Source: Alisma plantago-aquatica
Lineage: Eukaryota > Streptophyta > Magnoliopsida > Alismatales > Alismataceae
Assembly (NCBI GenBank): GCA_963693085.1
Contig: OY856409.1
Span: 243,216,558-243,280,557 of the forward strand
Direction: 5' to 3'
DNA length: 64,000 bases
Position 1 is the first letter of the stretch; every line of letters starts with the position of its first letter. Under the pieces are notes generated by a model. It made no database searches, had not been told where the DNA came from, and saw only the letters and a list, made by a program, of their open reading frames with translations. Made by a program: the position numbers and the translations under genes. This document shows positions 1-10,752 of the stretch, piece after piece.

Positions 1-687
1 ATTTTCATTTGAAAATTTGAAAATTCATACTTGTATAATTGAAACTCATGTATAACTGCTTGTAAATTGGGTTCACTATTTTATTTGAGTGTTATATGCA
101 TATTTCATCGCACCTCACAATTAATTACACTGAATTGATATAAATTACGTAAATTGGCTAAAAATTATTTGAAATTGTTATAAATACCTAAATTCTAAAT
201 CGTAATTGTTAATTTAGACATATGTCTTGTTGGACATCCAAGATTTACTCATTAAGAGTAAATCTTAGATAGCCTCCGATCTAGGATTGTTCTTGAATAA
301 TCAATCTCATTTAGGATGTAAGTATATAATGTGTATTCAAATTTCAAGATGTTTCATCACCACATTCCATTTTTTCCTCTAAGTACATATGTAAGTGGTG
401 TTTACCCATCTATATCATACTTGAAGAACAAAAGAGAAATGATGCCAAAATATCCTTGAAAATTAAGTGCATGTTATGCACTTACGAATGTGATTACGTG
501 TTCAAGAATGAGATAAGTGATACACATTATCCACTAAACCCTAAACCACAAGCCCTAAACAATAAACATTAAGATATAAACCCTAATTTCTAAACCTTAA
601 TCTAAACACTAATCTCTAAAACCTTACCTTTTTAAATTTGACATAGTTAACACCTGATTCAATACTCATTTTTCCTATGATCATAGA
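1..687. other. AT-rich left flank, probably 5' part of a CACTA element
   Basis: No gene is seen here. The stretch is strongly AT-rich and ends at the ATG of a CACTA transposase-like fragment at 688, so it is probably the 5' non-coding part of that DNA transposon or ordinary intergenic DNA. No terminal inverted repeat starting with CACTA could be recognised. Confidence 0.4.
533..624. repeat. Scattered telomere-like CCCTAAA motifs
   Basis: Several exact and degenerate CCCTAAA/CCTAAA heptamers lie here (for example around 536, 553 and 580), separated by irregular AT-rich spacers. They resemble the plant telomere unit, but they are too few and too irregular to be a true interstitial telomere array. 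Confidence 0.3.
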
Positions 688-836
688 ATGAATCAATCAT
701 ACATGTCCATTCCAAATCACTACACACTAGAGTTTATTAATGATCTTGATTAATTCATTAGATTTGCAGAGGAACATAGGAAACGACATGGAGATAGGTT
801 CTATTGTCCATGTAGTAATTTTGGTAACAACTTAAA
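688..836 (+). pseudogene. CACTA transposase N-terminal fragment (transposase-associated domain), left part
   Basis: Reading from the ATG at 688 gives a peptide with a tyrosine/leucine start region, FIRFAEEHRKRHG and the diagnostic CPC..F..N core. This layout matches the N-terminal transposase-associated domain of plant TNP2-type CACTA transposases, in which FhxFA is followed by a CPCxxC-type motif. The last expected Cys of CPCxxC is replaced by Phe, and one in-frame TAA lies at residue 22. The reading frame runs straight into the TG end of LTR G at 837. It resumes after that LTR at 63807 as NNL|KVELTKLK, so the gene was split by the G insertion. It is a dead fragment. Domain identity is inferred from motif spacing alone. 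Confidence 0.6.
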
Positions 837-1087
837 TGTAAGGACCCTAACCCACATTTTGGGGTAACCCTATTTGTTTTGCTTAAGCATGTGTCTTAGT
901 ACCTTACTTTAATCATCTGAGATGTAATTAGGGCATGTTGGAATCTTGAGGTTTCTTACTTGAGCTTGTTTGGTTGATGCTTGTGTTTTGTGGTGAGGTT
1001 TTGGTGCAAATTGTGATTCACCCAGAGTTAGGGTTCATATGCAAGTTTTCCACCTCTTGAGTGTTCCTTATCTCTCTTTGCACCATC

Positions 1088-1092
<5 letters not shown>

Positions 1093-1118
<26 letters not shown>

Positions 1119-1119
1119 T
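1093..1119. repeat. (GA)n microsatellite in LTR G
   Basis: A run of about 13 GA dinucleotides lies in the U3-like part of LTR G. GAGA tracts are common near plant promoters, and this one is about 440 bp upstream of the TATA box. Confidence 0.9.
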
Positions 1120-1242
1120 GGGCACCTTTTTTGGATCTTGGTTGTCTGGTGACATCCTTGGTGATGTTTTGACACATGTTTGAGGTGTGCCTTACACCTA
1201 TATGTGTTGTCTCAGGTTAGAGAGCCTAGAAAGGTTCCCTAT

Positions 1243-1374
1243 CTATTTGTGGGTGTGTAGAGTTGCACCCTATAGATTTGTAGGTGTGTAAAGTTGCACC
1301 CTATCAGTTTGTAGGTGTCAAGAGTTGCACCCTATCATTTTGTGGGTGTGTAGGGTTGCACCCTATTGGTTTGT
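1243..1374. repeat. 31-bp tandem repeat (4 units) with GGGTG/GCACCC arms in LTR G
   Basis: Four units repeat at exact 31-bp spacing; the word GTTGCACCC starts at 1262, 1293, 1324 and 1355. Each unit reads roughly TTTGTGGGTGTGTAG-AGTTGCACCCTAT, so GGGTG and CACCC can pair as a short stem with a loop of about 10 nt. The array is about 180 bp upstream of the TATA box, a typical place for LTR enhancer repeats. Confidence 0.85.
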
Positions 1375-1557
1375 GGATGTGTGGAGATGTGGTATCGTGC
1401 ATGACCTTGGTAGGAGACCAAGTGGGTGAGACCTTGCCTAGACCTTATCACCATGTCTTGCATGATGTTGTAGATGTATCTCTTTTTCATGGACAAGTGG
1501 CACCTAAGCTCTTTACGTGGTGACACCTCTTCCATGATCTCTCTCTCATCCCTCTTG

Positions 1558-1565
1558 TATATATA
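1558..1565 (+). promoter_or_regulatory. Probable TATA box of LTR G
   Basis: TATATATA is followed by pyrimidine-rich sequence about 720 bp into the LTR. The spacing from LTR start to TATA resembles that of element C (about 700 bp), which supports the assignment. The transcription start is not determined. Confidence 0.5.
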
Positions 1566-2826
1566 CTCCTTTCTCTCCATGTAAAAGGATCCTTTTGGCC
1601 ATCTTTTCTTTCCCTCTTCATTGGTGGATGACCTTGAGAAGTTTAAGGAGCTAGAGGATCTCTCTTGGATCTTGGTAGATGAGTTCCAAGTTGTGGTGTT
1701 CTTTGCTCATCCTTCATCTTCTACCTTGGTAAGCTATGTTCCTAGCTCTCTTTTCTTCTTTCTTCTTCTTCTCGACCATGGACCTTGGATAACTTCTTTC
1801 TATCTTGAACCCTCTTAACCTTGGTATCATATTCTTCCTTGGAGGTGTTGTGGTGACCATGTTTGGTGGATCATCTTCTACCTTGAGATCATGAGCTTGG
1901 ATCTTGACCTTGGAGTTTGAATCATGATGGTGATCTTTGAGGCAGGTTATATAACTCGTAATCACCTTTGTTATTTTCACTCTTAAATTGCTTATCTTGT
2001 TCTTCATCTTGAGATTGTTCATTTCTTGTATGCTAGTAGTTGTTAATAGATTTAGAACTATTTTGATGGTGGAATCTCATTGGTTTCTCTTCATATCATG
2101 TACCTTCTTGTTGAGTAGTAGATGGACTAGTGGTCAACCTTTTTAAGATTGAAGACAACAAATCCATACATGCACCATGTGGAGGATAGGTCATCATGGA
2201 TTATAGTGTAACAACCCGACACCCTATGTGATAAGTCATCATGACTTGGAGATGCCCAGGTCATCATGCCTTGTATACACTTAGATAGACGTGTTGAGAA
2301 GGTTAGCTCATTTTGGATTATGGTTGATAGATCTTGAGAATATTGCCCGTCATGACCTAGAAGTACCTAAACCAATATTTGATGGCTAACCGAGATGCAT
2401 GGTGGGTGTTAGTCATCATTCTTTTAAAGTACCATAAGTATATAAGGTGTTGTTCAACCAATATACCCTTGAAGATGTTATCCTATCATGGCTATACAGG
2501 CACCTTGAGGAGTTGGTCTATCTTGGAGACTGATCGTGACACCCTGGTTGGGTGGAGGCTGACACACCTGGGAGTGGTGATGTCTGATACACCTTAACCC
2601 GTAATGCCTAGATAACCCTAACCCTAATGACTGATATGTCTAGGGTATCCCGACATGCTTTGATTTCCTGACACTTGATGTAGGGGTTTTGAGTCTCTTT
2701 TATAGGCTTGTTTTATAATCGTTTTGTGTGTGTATTGGTCATATTTGTGGTTAATATCGCATGATTCATTTCATTTATCCTACAATCTCATTATGCATCA
2801 AATTTGTCTTATTTCATCTTATTTTG

Positions 2827-2834
2827 TATAAAAG
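2827..2834 (+). promoter_or_regulatory. Probable TATA box of LTR A
   Basis: TATAAAAG about 150 bp into the LTR is conserved in the 3' LTR at 14117-14124. It is the best promoter candidate for the genomic transcript; the palindrome array starts about 65 bp downstream and would be transcribed. Confidence 0.5.
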
Positions 2835-2894
2835 ATCATATTTCTCATATTTGATTGGTGTTCTTCTCTTTATTTCAGGAAATTGCATATCTGA

Positions 2895-3115
2895 GGCCGT
2901 CGATGCCATCGACATGGCACAGCAACAAGCCAGAGAAAGAGCAGAACCAGTCGATACCATTGATAGGACGGTCGATGGTATCGAGATAGCGTCACCATGC
3001 CAAAGGTCAACAAGTCAATAACATCGACGTGTCTGGTCGATGGTATCGAGCTGCCATTAGAGAGAATGCCAGAAATCAAGGAGCACTGATACCCTACAGG
3101 GGTCGATACCATCGA
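2895..3115. repeat. Palindrome array GTCGAT-N3-ATCGAC in 5' LTR of A
   Basis: At least six exact or near copies of a 15-bp inverted repeat (arms GTCGAT and ATCGAC, spacer ACC, GCC or GGT) occur in about 220 bp, in both orientations. The 3' LTR copy at 14187-14450 has eight or so. The same motif fills 9976-10520 inside the element. Confidence 0.9.
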
Positions 3116-4163
3116 CCCACCGTCATATTAGGAAACAACCCAAATTGATCTAAATCGAGCGTCCGTGATATTTTTTCGGCCGTAAGTGATCCATATACCT
3201 AGGAAAGACGACCCAAGCTGTATTATCACGTCATTAGCCGCCACACAAGTCTCAGAAGAGGAGAGGACGAAGAACGGAGACCATAGTTACGCCCCAGACA
3301 TTTCTAGAGCTACATACGGAGTTTTCTACCGTCAGAAGGTTGCAGAACGCCCATCCCGCCTCGAGAATTTTCCGGTTCTCCTTCGTTCAGGGGTTACACC
3401 ATCTCCATCCATGTTTCCCCTATGTTTTCTTCTCCTTTCATCGTATTTCTCATTGAGATGAACATGCGTGGTTAATCCCCTTTGTCTTTAGGACTGGGAG
3501 TATCCCGGATAATTGTTGTATGACACTTTTTACACAGTTAACCATAATTTGTCTCTCAAATCCGTGGTATGATATTGTTTTCTCAATTCTATCATTTTGC
3601 TTGATCACCATAATGGTAATTTAATACCATTAATTGCTTTTGACAAAGAATTAATGGTTGAAAAGACGCAATAATCGCATTAACTTATAAATCTAATGGA
3701 AAAGGCGATGTACGGTTAATGGTGGAAACCTAGAGATATGTTTTTCATGCACCTAATTTAGGGTATAGGTTACTAGTGACGTGGAACCGATCTAAATTAA
3801 GGTAGTGAATTGTATCACGGTAGCGAACAATTATATTCACAGGCCACTACCCAAGATAGGAGACAAGTTGTGTTAATTATGTAGAAATTAGTACAACGAG
3901 AATTCGTGGTGAAACTGCAATCCTAAAGATTCCATTTTAATTGATTAAGCCAATCATTTAATCGATTGCTTTGCTTTCTTTTGTTTTTATTTCCTTTTTC
4001 AAAAAAACTCTCAAACTTTTATAATCAGTCTAACTGATTGCAAGTAGTTAGTAGTAGTCTACCGAAATTACGTTCCCTAAGTTTGACTCGGGCCTCACAA
4101 AGGCCTATATTACATTGATGCGTGCACTTGCATTTTACGCACGGTTTAATCATGTCAAGTTTT

Positions 4164-4181
4164 TGGCACCGTGGTCAGGCA
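4164..4181 (+). promoter_or_regulatory. Primer-binding site of element A (tRNA-Asp type, diverged)
   Basis: TGGCACCGTGGTCAGGCA lies 6 bp after the 5' LTR. The plant tRNA-Asp complement starts TGGCGCCGTTGCCGGGGA, used by Athila/Tat elements; the first ten bases match at nine positions and the rest is diverged. Confidence 0.65.
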
Positions 4182-4337
4182 ACGACAATTTTTGACACTA
4201 CGAGTGCTACGAGCGGCCACACTAGGCCACTTTTTCATATAATTCTTAAAATTTTAAATTTAATTTCACATATTTTAATTACTTATTTCTTTTTAGCACT
4301 TTACTGAAATAATGTCCATCTTTTCAGGTGCTAGTTG

Positions 4338-5419
4338 ATGGTAAAGATGCGTAGCACAGACTACGTAGAATTACCAAAAATTCCTCCATTGGGTGAAGAA
4401 GTTGAGTTGACAAATCCACCAACTGAGGAAATTGAACAAGAATAGGAAGCAATGGCTGAGGAATAGACAATATGGGAGAAGATCAAGGCTACATCTTCAT
4501 CTGCGTCAAGAGGGCCAATCAAAAGGCAGGTAATCAACATTCCTACATACAAGATTGATCCCGCACTGATTAATTTGGTCAAGTCCAATGCATTTCATGG
4601 ACTGAAGAATGAAGATCCAGTGGCCCACATCAGCCAATTTGTGGAAAATTGTGATACGATAAAGATTGACAGGTTTCCGCAAGAGGCACTTTACTTGAAG
4701 CTTTTTCCCATGTATCTAGCGGGAAATGCATGAGAATGGTTTCACAACCTTGATGACGAGTACATCGAGTCTTGGGACCAGATGATAGAGGTCTTTGAGA
4801 GAGATTCTTCCCGCTAGAGAAGACGAATTACCTCATGAGAAAGATACACAATTTCAGTCAAAAGGCCAATGAGACTTATTCAGAAACTTGGGAGCGCTTC
4901 CAGATAATGCCGAGGAAGTGCCCACATCATGGGTTGGACAAGGAAAAACAAGTAAAAAATTTCTACTTTGCTCTTAATGAGCATGACAGAAGCAACTTGG
5001 ATTCAGCAGGCTCGGGTTTCTTCTTGAACAACACAGGCACTAGGTGTTGGGAGATATTCAAGAACATGGCCAAGAAACAGTCCTGGGGTGATAGAGATGC
5101 GCCAGAACAAGTTAGAGTTACAGGGGAATCAAAGGCAATTAAAGAGTAAAATGAGAAGATGGACCTGATAGCAAAGAGATTGCTAGTAAAAGAGGACGAA
5201 GGATTTGATGATGAGGCACAGGTTAAATTTATGTGCCAACAAGGGAACATAAATAATGATTACTCTTGGAGGAAGGACAAAAAGTTCTCATGGAAGGATC
5301 CAAATAATTTTTTGCAGGATCTGGATGCCAAGCCACATCCCACTGTGGAGGAAAAGAGCAATGAGTTACTCAATCAGGTGATAAAGAAAACTCAGGAGTT
5401 AATGAGCACGTTTGGCTAA
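4338..5419 (+). pseudogene. gag of element A (Athila-type retrotransposon gag), broken
   Basis: Translation from the ATG at 4338 gives a capsid-like gag with the Athila hallmarks: a short proline-rich leader, then FHGLKNEDPVAHISQF, ALYLKLFPMYLAGNA.EWF and, in the next frame, RKIHNFSQKANETYSETWERF. Gag would form the particle and package RNA. Breaks: TAG at 4443 and 4464, TGA at 4731 (CGA to TGA type, between Ala and Glu-Trp), a frameshift near 4800 (the frame changes between the VFERD and MRKIHNF segments), and a further TAA near 5147. No zinc knuckle is seen, which is common in this clade. The segment to 5419 is a spacer with charged residues leading to the protease. Confidence 0.82.
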
Positions 5420-5485
5420 AAAATTAAATCACAAGGAGAATTCATGAATCAATTTGGCCAAACTCTCCAAAGTCATGAGGCATAG

Positions 5486-7003
5486 ATGAGGACTATTGAG
5501 GCATCTATATCACAGATGGCAGCTGAAATAGCCAGTCTAAAGAAGCCCACAGTGCAAGGTTTTGCAGGAAATACAAATGTTCCAGGGGGGAACCATCAAG
5601 CCAATGCAATTTTGTTGAGGAGCGGAAACAAAGTTTTAAACTCCAAGGCCGATGAACCAAGCACAACACATGTAGAAGCAACCGGTGAGGCCGCAAAGGA
5701 TGTCCTAGTTCCAGAGACAATGGAGGATGATGTAGAGAAGGCTACAGATGAGCCCATTACAGAGGAAGAAACTGAGAAGAGGACACCCTATGTGCCACCA
5801 TATCAGAGAGCACAGACTGTCCCAATTCCTTATCCCAATAGTTTGAAATCAAAGAAAGTGGATGCACAGTTCAAAAAGTTCCTAGATAGCTTTAGGAAAC
5901 TTTCAGTTAACATCCCCTTTATAGAAGCCATTGAGCAGATACCCTCCTATGGTAAGTTCTTGAAAGATATAATTACCAAGAAGAGGAAGATTCCTGACAC
6001 AGAGGTGGTAGTCCTTAAGGAGCAGGTTAGCGCCTTTATTCTAGGTAAATTGCCACCAAAGCAACAAGATATGGGTTGCTTCAATATTTCATGCTACATA
6101 GGAAAAGTGAAATTTGGCGAAGCACTGTGTGATTCCAGGGCAAGTATAAACTTGATGCCCCTCTCAACATTCAAAAAGCTTGGTCTCAAGGAATCTAGAC
6201 AAAGCAACATGACGATTCAAATTGCGGACAACTCTGTGGTACGGACATATGGGATATGCAAGGATGTCCTCATCAAAGTTGATAGATTTGTATTTCTGAC
6301 TGATTTTGTCGTCATGGAAATGCAAGATGAGCAAGGGAATGAGCTGCTCCTAGGATGACCCTTCCAAGCCACTGCTGATATGATACTCGAGATGGTTAGA
6401 GTCTGATTGACAATGGGTATAGCTGATCACAGATTTGAGATACTCATGCCACCGAATTCAAAGCAGTTACAAGCAAATGAGCAATGTCACAAAGTGAAGC
6501 ACTTTGATCATAACATCTAGCTTTGTTTAGGGAAGCCTTTTCTTGATATGGCTCACATCATGAAAAAGGTAGATAAGGGAACACTTGCTGTGGACATCAT
6601 GAAACAAATAAAGGTGATTTCTCTTGTTAAAGCTATGGGTTATTCCAATGATGATGAAGAGGAAGTCTCACCGTCTACTGAGGATGATTCTATAGCAGTC
6701 TCCATTCTTGACTCATACCCGCAATTACTTCTTGAAGCGTGCATGTTCAATATCATGGATGATTGGATGAGAAGCACATCATTACATGAATGCGTAAAGA
6801 TGCTTCAAGTGCTTCTTTGCTACTATTCCAAGCACTATGAAGATCTAGGACCGCTACCACCACCGCTTCATTCTTCTTTGGTCATCCTTCCGGATTTAGA
6901 GCTTAAACTGCTGCCCTCTCACTTGAAGTACGTCTTCTTAGTAGATAATGAAAAACTACTGGTAATAATTTCGGCATATCTGAGTGTCGATGAAGTAGAG
7001 TAG
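5486..7003 (+). pseudogene. gag C-terminus and aspartic protease of element A, broken
   Basis: The first part is gag tail and linker, with the sequence RTPYVPPYQRAQTVPIPYP before the protease. The protease core reads LCDSRASINLMPLS, the Athila protease context, but the active-site triplet expected as D-L/S-G-A is D-S-R-A, so the flap-adjacent Gly is lost. The domain ends ELLLG followed by a TGA at 6356 where the family has an Arg codon (CGA to TGA). Reading continues in the same frame through FLDMAHIMKKVD to a linker with an acidic stretch (DDEEEVSPSTEDD) that joins protease and RT. Its role would be cleavage of the gag-pol polyprotein. Confidence 0.8.
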
Positions 7004-8527
7004 TTGATGATTGTGTTGAAGAACCACCATGGTGCGTTCGGGTGGTCGGTTTCTGACATTAAGGGGATTTCCCCTACCCTTTGCCAACACAAGATCCAGC
7101 TCCTTGAAGGAGCCAAGCTAGTGATTCATCCGCAACGTCGAATAAACCCTAGCATGATGGAGTTCGTCAAGAAGGAGGTGATCAAGCTTCTTTCTGCACG
7201 CATCATTTATGCTATTTGAGACTCGACATGGGTGAGTCCAACACAGGTAGTCCCTAAAAAGGGGGGAACCATGGTAACACATAATCTTTTAATTGATCCT
7301 GTTACCACCTGATTGGTAACCGGGTAGTGTGTTTGCATTGATTACCTTCGCCTAAATTCTACCACTTTGAAAGATCATTTTCCTCTCCCATTTATTGATC
7401 AGATCTTAGAGTGACTGGTTGGCCGCTCTCTTTTTTGCATTTTAGATGGTTATTCCGGCTACAATCAGATTTCCATAGACCCTAAGGATCAAGAGAAGTC
7501 TACCTTCACTTGCCCTTATGGGACTTTTGCATATCGTTGTATGCCGTTCGGTTTGTGCAATGCACCAGCCACTTTTCAACGCTGCAAGTTAGCTATTTTT
7601 TCAGATATGGTGGAGCGTTGTCTTGAGGTTTTTATGGATAGTTTTTCCATCTATGGTTCATCTTTTGATGAGTGTTTGTATAATTTGGATAAAGTTTTGC
7701 AGAGATGTGAGGACACACATTTAGTCCTCAATTGGGAGAAATGTCATATGATGGTTAGCGAAGGTATCTTGCTTGGACACAAGGTGTCTAGTAAGGGACT
7801 AGAGGTATATCTAGTAAAGATTGAGGTTATTTCCAAAATACCTCTACCGAACTCGGTGAAAGGGGCTAGGATTTTCCTTGGTCATACGGGGTTTTATCGC
7901 TGGTTTATCAAGGATTTTTCTAAAATTGCTAAACCATTGTTTGAATTGCTTGAAAAGGATTCTATTTTTGGTTTCAATGATAAATGTATGCATGCCTTTG
8001 AGGTGCTTAAGCAAAAGTTGATTTCGGCACCGATTGTTCAAATGTCGGATTGGACTAAGCCCTTTGAGCTTATGTGTGATGCATCGTTTTTTGCCGTGGG
8101 GGCCGTTCTTGGGCAGCGTTTTGGGAACAAACCCACAGTGATTTTTTATGCGTCTAAAACTTTGAATGATGTCCAACTCAATTACACCACAACAGAGAAA
8201 GAATTGCTTGTCGTGGTTTTCACATTTGAAAATTTTAGGTAATATTTAGTGGAGTCTAAAGTTGTGGTTTGGACGGACCATGCTGCCATAAAATACTTAA
8301 TGGAAAAGAAAGATGCTAAACCTAGACTCATTAGGTGGATCTTACTTTTGCAAGAATTTGACATTGAAATCAAGGATAAGGTAGGTGTTGAGAATGTGGT
8401 TGCGGACCACTTGTCTCAGTTGGAGAGGGTAGATGAGAGAGATACTAACATACCCATTACCAGACTTTTCCAGATGAGAAAATCCTTTCAATGCAATATA
8501 AGGATCCGTGGTTTTCATATATTGTAA
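7004..8527 (+). pseudogene. Reverse transcriptase and RNase H of element A, broken
   Basis: One frame carries, in order, WVSPTQVVPKKGG, a decayed VCIDYLRLN, DHFPLPFIDQ, DGYSGYNQI, TFTCPYGTFAYR, MPFGLCNAPATFQ and the catalytic-site region VFMDSFSIYG, where the second Asp of the expected F-x-D-D is Ser (codons 7634-7642). RNase H follows with [19 protein letters not shown] and VADHLSQL, so its four acidic residues are present. Several stops lie between 7217 and 7420 and one at 8240. The enzyme would copy RNA to cDNA and remove template RNA. The loss of a catalytic Asp alone would inactivate RT. Confidence 0.9.
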
Positions 8528-8644
8528 ATTATCTCACATGTAAGGAAATCTCAGATGATTGGACTTATTAAGAGAAAAAGAGATTTTTCGATTCTTTGAG
8601 ATATTATTTCTGAGATGACCCTATTTTGTTGAGACAGTGCATGG

Positions 8645-9786
8645 ATGTCATTTTGTACAGGCAAATGTCAATATGAAAGTGTGCTTAGTCACTATCATGC
8701 ATTACCTACCGACGGTCATCATGCAAGTACAAGGACATCGAATAAGGTGTTGGAAAGTGGCATTTATTGGCCTGTGCTCTTCAAAGACGCCTATCACTAT
8801 GTGAGGAGGTGTGATTCATGTCAATTGGCAGGTAACATCTCAAAATAGCAAGAGATGCCCCTCAATATATTTCAAGAGGTTGAGGTATTTGATTTGTGGG
8901 GTATTGATTTCATGGGACCTTTAGTGTCCTCTAATTCCAATTTATATATCTTTCTTGTTGTTGATTATGTATCAAAGTGGGTAGAGGCAATACCCACAAG
9001 GACTAATGATGCTGCAGTCATGTGCAGGTTTGTGAAGGAGCATATTTTTTTAGGTTTGGTGTGCCACAGGTGATTATTAGTGACGGAGGCACCCACTTCA
9101 CGAATAGGAAATTCACTACATTATTGAGTAAATATGGGGTTAAACATAATGTAGGTACCCCATATCACCCGCAGACGCAAGGCCAGGTGGAGGTGTACAA
9201 TAGAGAGATTAAGAAGATATTGGAGTGCACGGTGGCCTCTTCTAGGAAGAATTGGAGTGCACTACTACCAGATGCACTATGGGCGTATAGGACCGCATTT
9301 AAGACACCTATAGGCATCATGCCTTTTAGGTTGGCTTACGAACGGGCTTGTCATTTGTCGGTAGAATTAGAGCATAAGGTGCACTGGGCACTAAGGAAGA
9401 TGAACTTGAGTATAGATGAAGTAGGGAAGAAGCGAATGTTAGAGCTCAACGAGTTGGATGATCAAAGGATGAAGGAATATGAGAACTCGAGGATCTACAA
9501 AGAGCAGACAAAGCAAATACATGATCACCACATTCACATGCAAGTGTTCATGAAGGGTGAGAGTGTGCTGTTATTCAATTTAAGGTTAAAGTTGCATCCT
9601 GGGAAATTGAGATACCGATGGAGTGGACCGTTTGTGATAGAGGAGGTGCGGCCCCATGGTGCTATCATGGTTAAATATGGTGATAGAGAACTCTTAGTGA
9701 ATGGTCAAAGGTTGAAGCATTATTATGGGGAAGATTACAACTTGAAAGTGCATGAGGTTAAACTAGTGGCACTAAAAGAGGAATGA
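8645..9786 (+). pseudogene. Integrase of element A, frameshifted
   Basis: An HHCC zinc-binding region is seen: HYHALPTDGHH, then CDSCQ. The catalytic core has FDLWGIDFMGP (first Asp), IISDGGTHF (second Asp) and HPQTQGQVEVYNREI (Glu), so the D,D-E triad is intact. A frameshift lies in the T run at 9045-9051: the upstream part is in frame 2 and the downstream part in frame 1, explained by loss of one T. A TAG follows the zinc region at 8846. The C-terminal part (LRLKLHPGKLRYRWSGPF) is the usual GPF/Y module; no chromodomain follows, as expected outside the chromoviruses. Confidence 0.9.
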
Positions 9787-9830
9787 AAGGAAGAATTGCA
9801 TATAGCCTAAGACGTTAAAGTAGGGTGCTT

Positions 9831-9848
9831 GTTGGGAGGCAACCCAAC
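9831..9848 (+). other. Conserved-looking hairpin just downstream of pol in A
   Basis: GTTGGGAGGCAACCCAAC forms a 6-bp perfect stem (GTTGGG/CCCAAC) with loop AGGCAA, 45 bp after the pol stop. From memory, a GGGAGGCAACCC word sits after pol in many Athila-type plant elements; its role is unknown to me (RNA structure or splice region are possibilities). Confidence 0.5.
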
Positions 9849-9975
9849 CTTGGTAGTGTACATGTTTGTTTCTTTAACTTTTTTTCACATTCCTATGTAA
9901 TTTTCACTATTGTAGCATTTAGTCTTTAAAAATGATACCCTGGTTAGTTTTCTAAGTGTGCAGAACTGTGTGGAA

Positions 9976-10520
9976 GTCGATACCATCAACCCTTGTGTCG
10001 ATGGTAGCGACGAGGGTGACGAGCAGCGGCTACAAAAAATTTGCTCCGCCTCGTCGATAGTATCGACCACCCAATAGGTTGATCAACTCAAATTCTCGAG
10101 CAAGTCAATAGCATCAACCCCACGGTCGATGCTCGCGAGATCTCTGGAGATGTTTAGATGATTTCTTCTCAGAGAAGTCGATGCCATCGACCACCGAGTC
10201 GATGGTATCAACCCAGCTTCAGGGAAATTCAGCACCAAGGCCTCTCGAGGATAAAGGATGCATACATAATTCGATGCCATCGACACTCGTCGATGGTATC
10301 GACGGGCCAAGTCAGCGATCTGTGAGTTTCCATCAACGAAATGTGCCAAACCAGAGAGGTTGATCTGTGGGACAGGTCGATACCATCAAACATCATTGAT
10401 AGTATCGACGTGTCACCGATCTGGGACCTAACATCCAGCAATTGACGACCATTGATACCAGCGAAGAAACCGATCGTGCTGCAAATGTCAATACCATCGA
10501 CAATCTATCGATGGTATCGA
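9976..10520. repeat. Palindrome array GTCGAT-N3-ATCGAC in the pol/3'-ORF spacer of A
   Basis: About a dozen full or degenerate copies of the 15-bp motif lie here, often in facing pairs (for example near 10270-10303 and 10486-10519). They are the same family as those in the LTRs. The array ends about 25 bp before a TATA box at 10544, suggesting a regulatory block for the downstream ORF. Confidence 0.9.
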
Positions 10521-10543
10521 CGGGGTACCAGGGGCGCCGACCT

Positions 10544-10555
10544 TATTTATAAAAG
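10544..10555 (+). promoter_or_regulatory. Candidate internal TATA box upstream of the 3' ORF of A
   Basis: TATTTATAAAAG sits about 200 bp before the ATG at 10753, right after the palindrome array. This gives the 3' ORF its own possible promoter instead of only splicing from the LTR transcript. It is inferred from sequence only. Confidence 0.45.
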
Positions 10556-10752
10556 GAGGGATTGTAGTTCATTTCTTTTCACACCTTCAGATCATTCTTC
10601 CTCAACTTCAACCTTGAGAATTGGCGAGCAACCAGAGGCACGCAACGAGCATCTAACGAGTGAGAAATCTTCCCCTAGTCCATCATTGACTACGAAGATC
10701 ATCTTCTCCGACCTTCATCGAGCTCTTTTTCTCTATCTTTTCTCTGTTCATC

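Larger units (their letters stand above)
2676..4157 (+). repeat. 5' LTR of element A
   Basis: Starts TGATGTAGGGG and ends AATCATGTCA; it matches 13966-15478 along its length. It is 31 bp shorter than the 3' LTR, largely because it lacks units of the GTCGAT/ATCGAC palindrome array near 2900 and 3115. Confidence 0.93.

Noticed and set aside
533..624. Interstitial telomere or subtelomere
   Set aside because: Only scattered CCCTAAA words with irregular spacing; no tandem run.
1335..1580. Overlapping small frames on both strands at 1284-2022
   Set aside because: They arise from the 31-bp tandem repeat and low-complexity promoter sequence of LTR G.
2207..2220. TGTAACAACCCG as an alternative LTR start for G
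   Set aside because: TATAG before it does not match the sequence after 63806, whereas TTAAA before 837 does, and the CACTA frame breaks exactly at 836.
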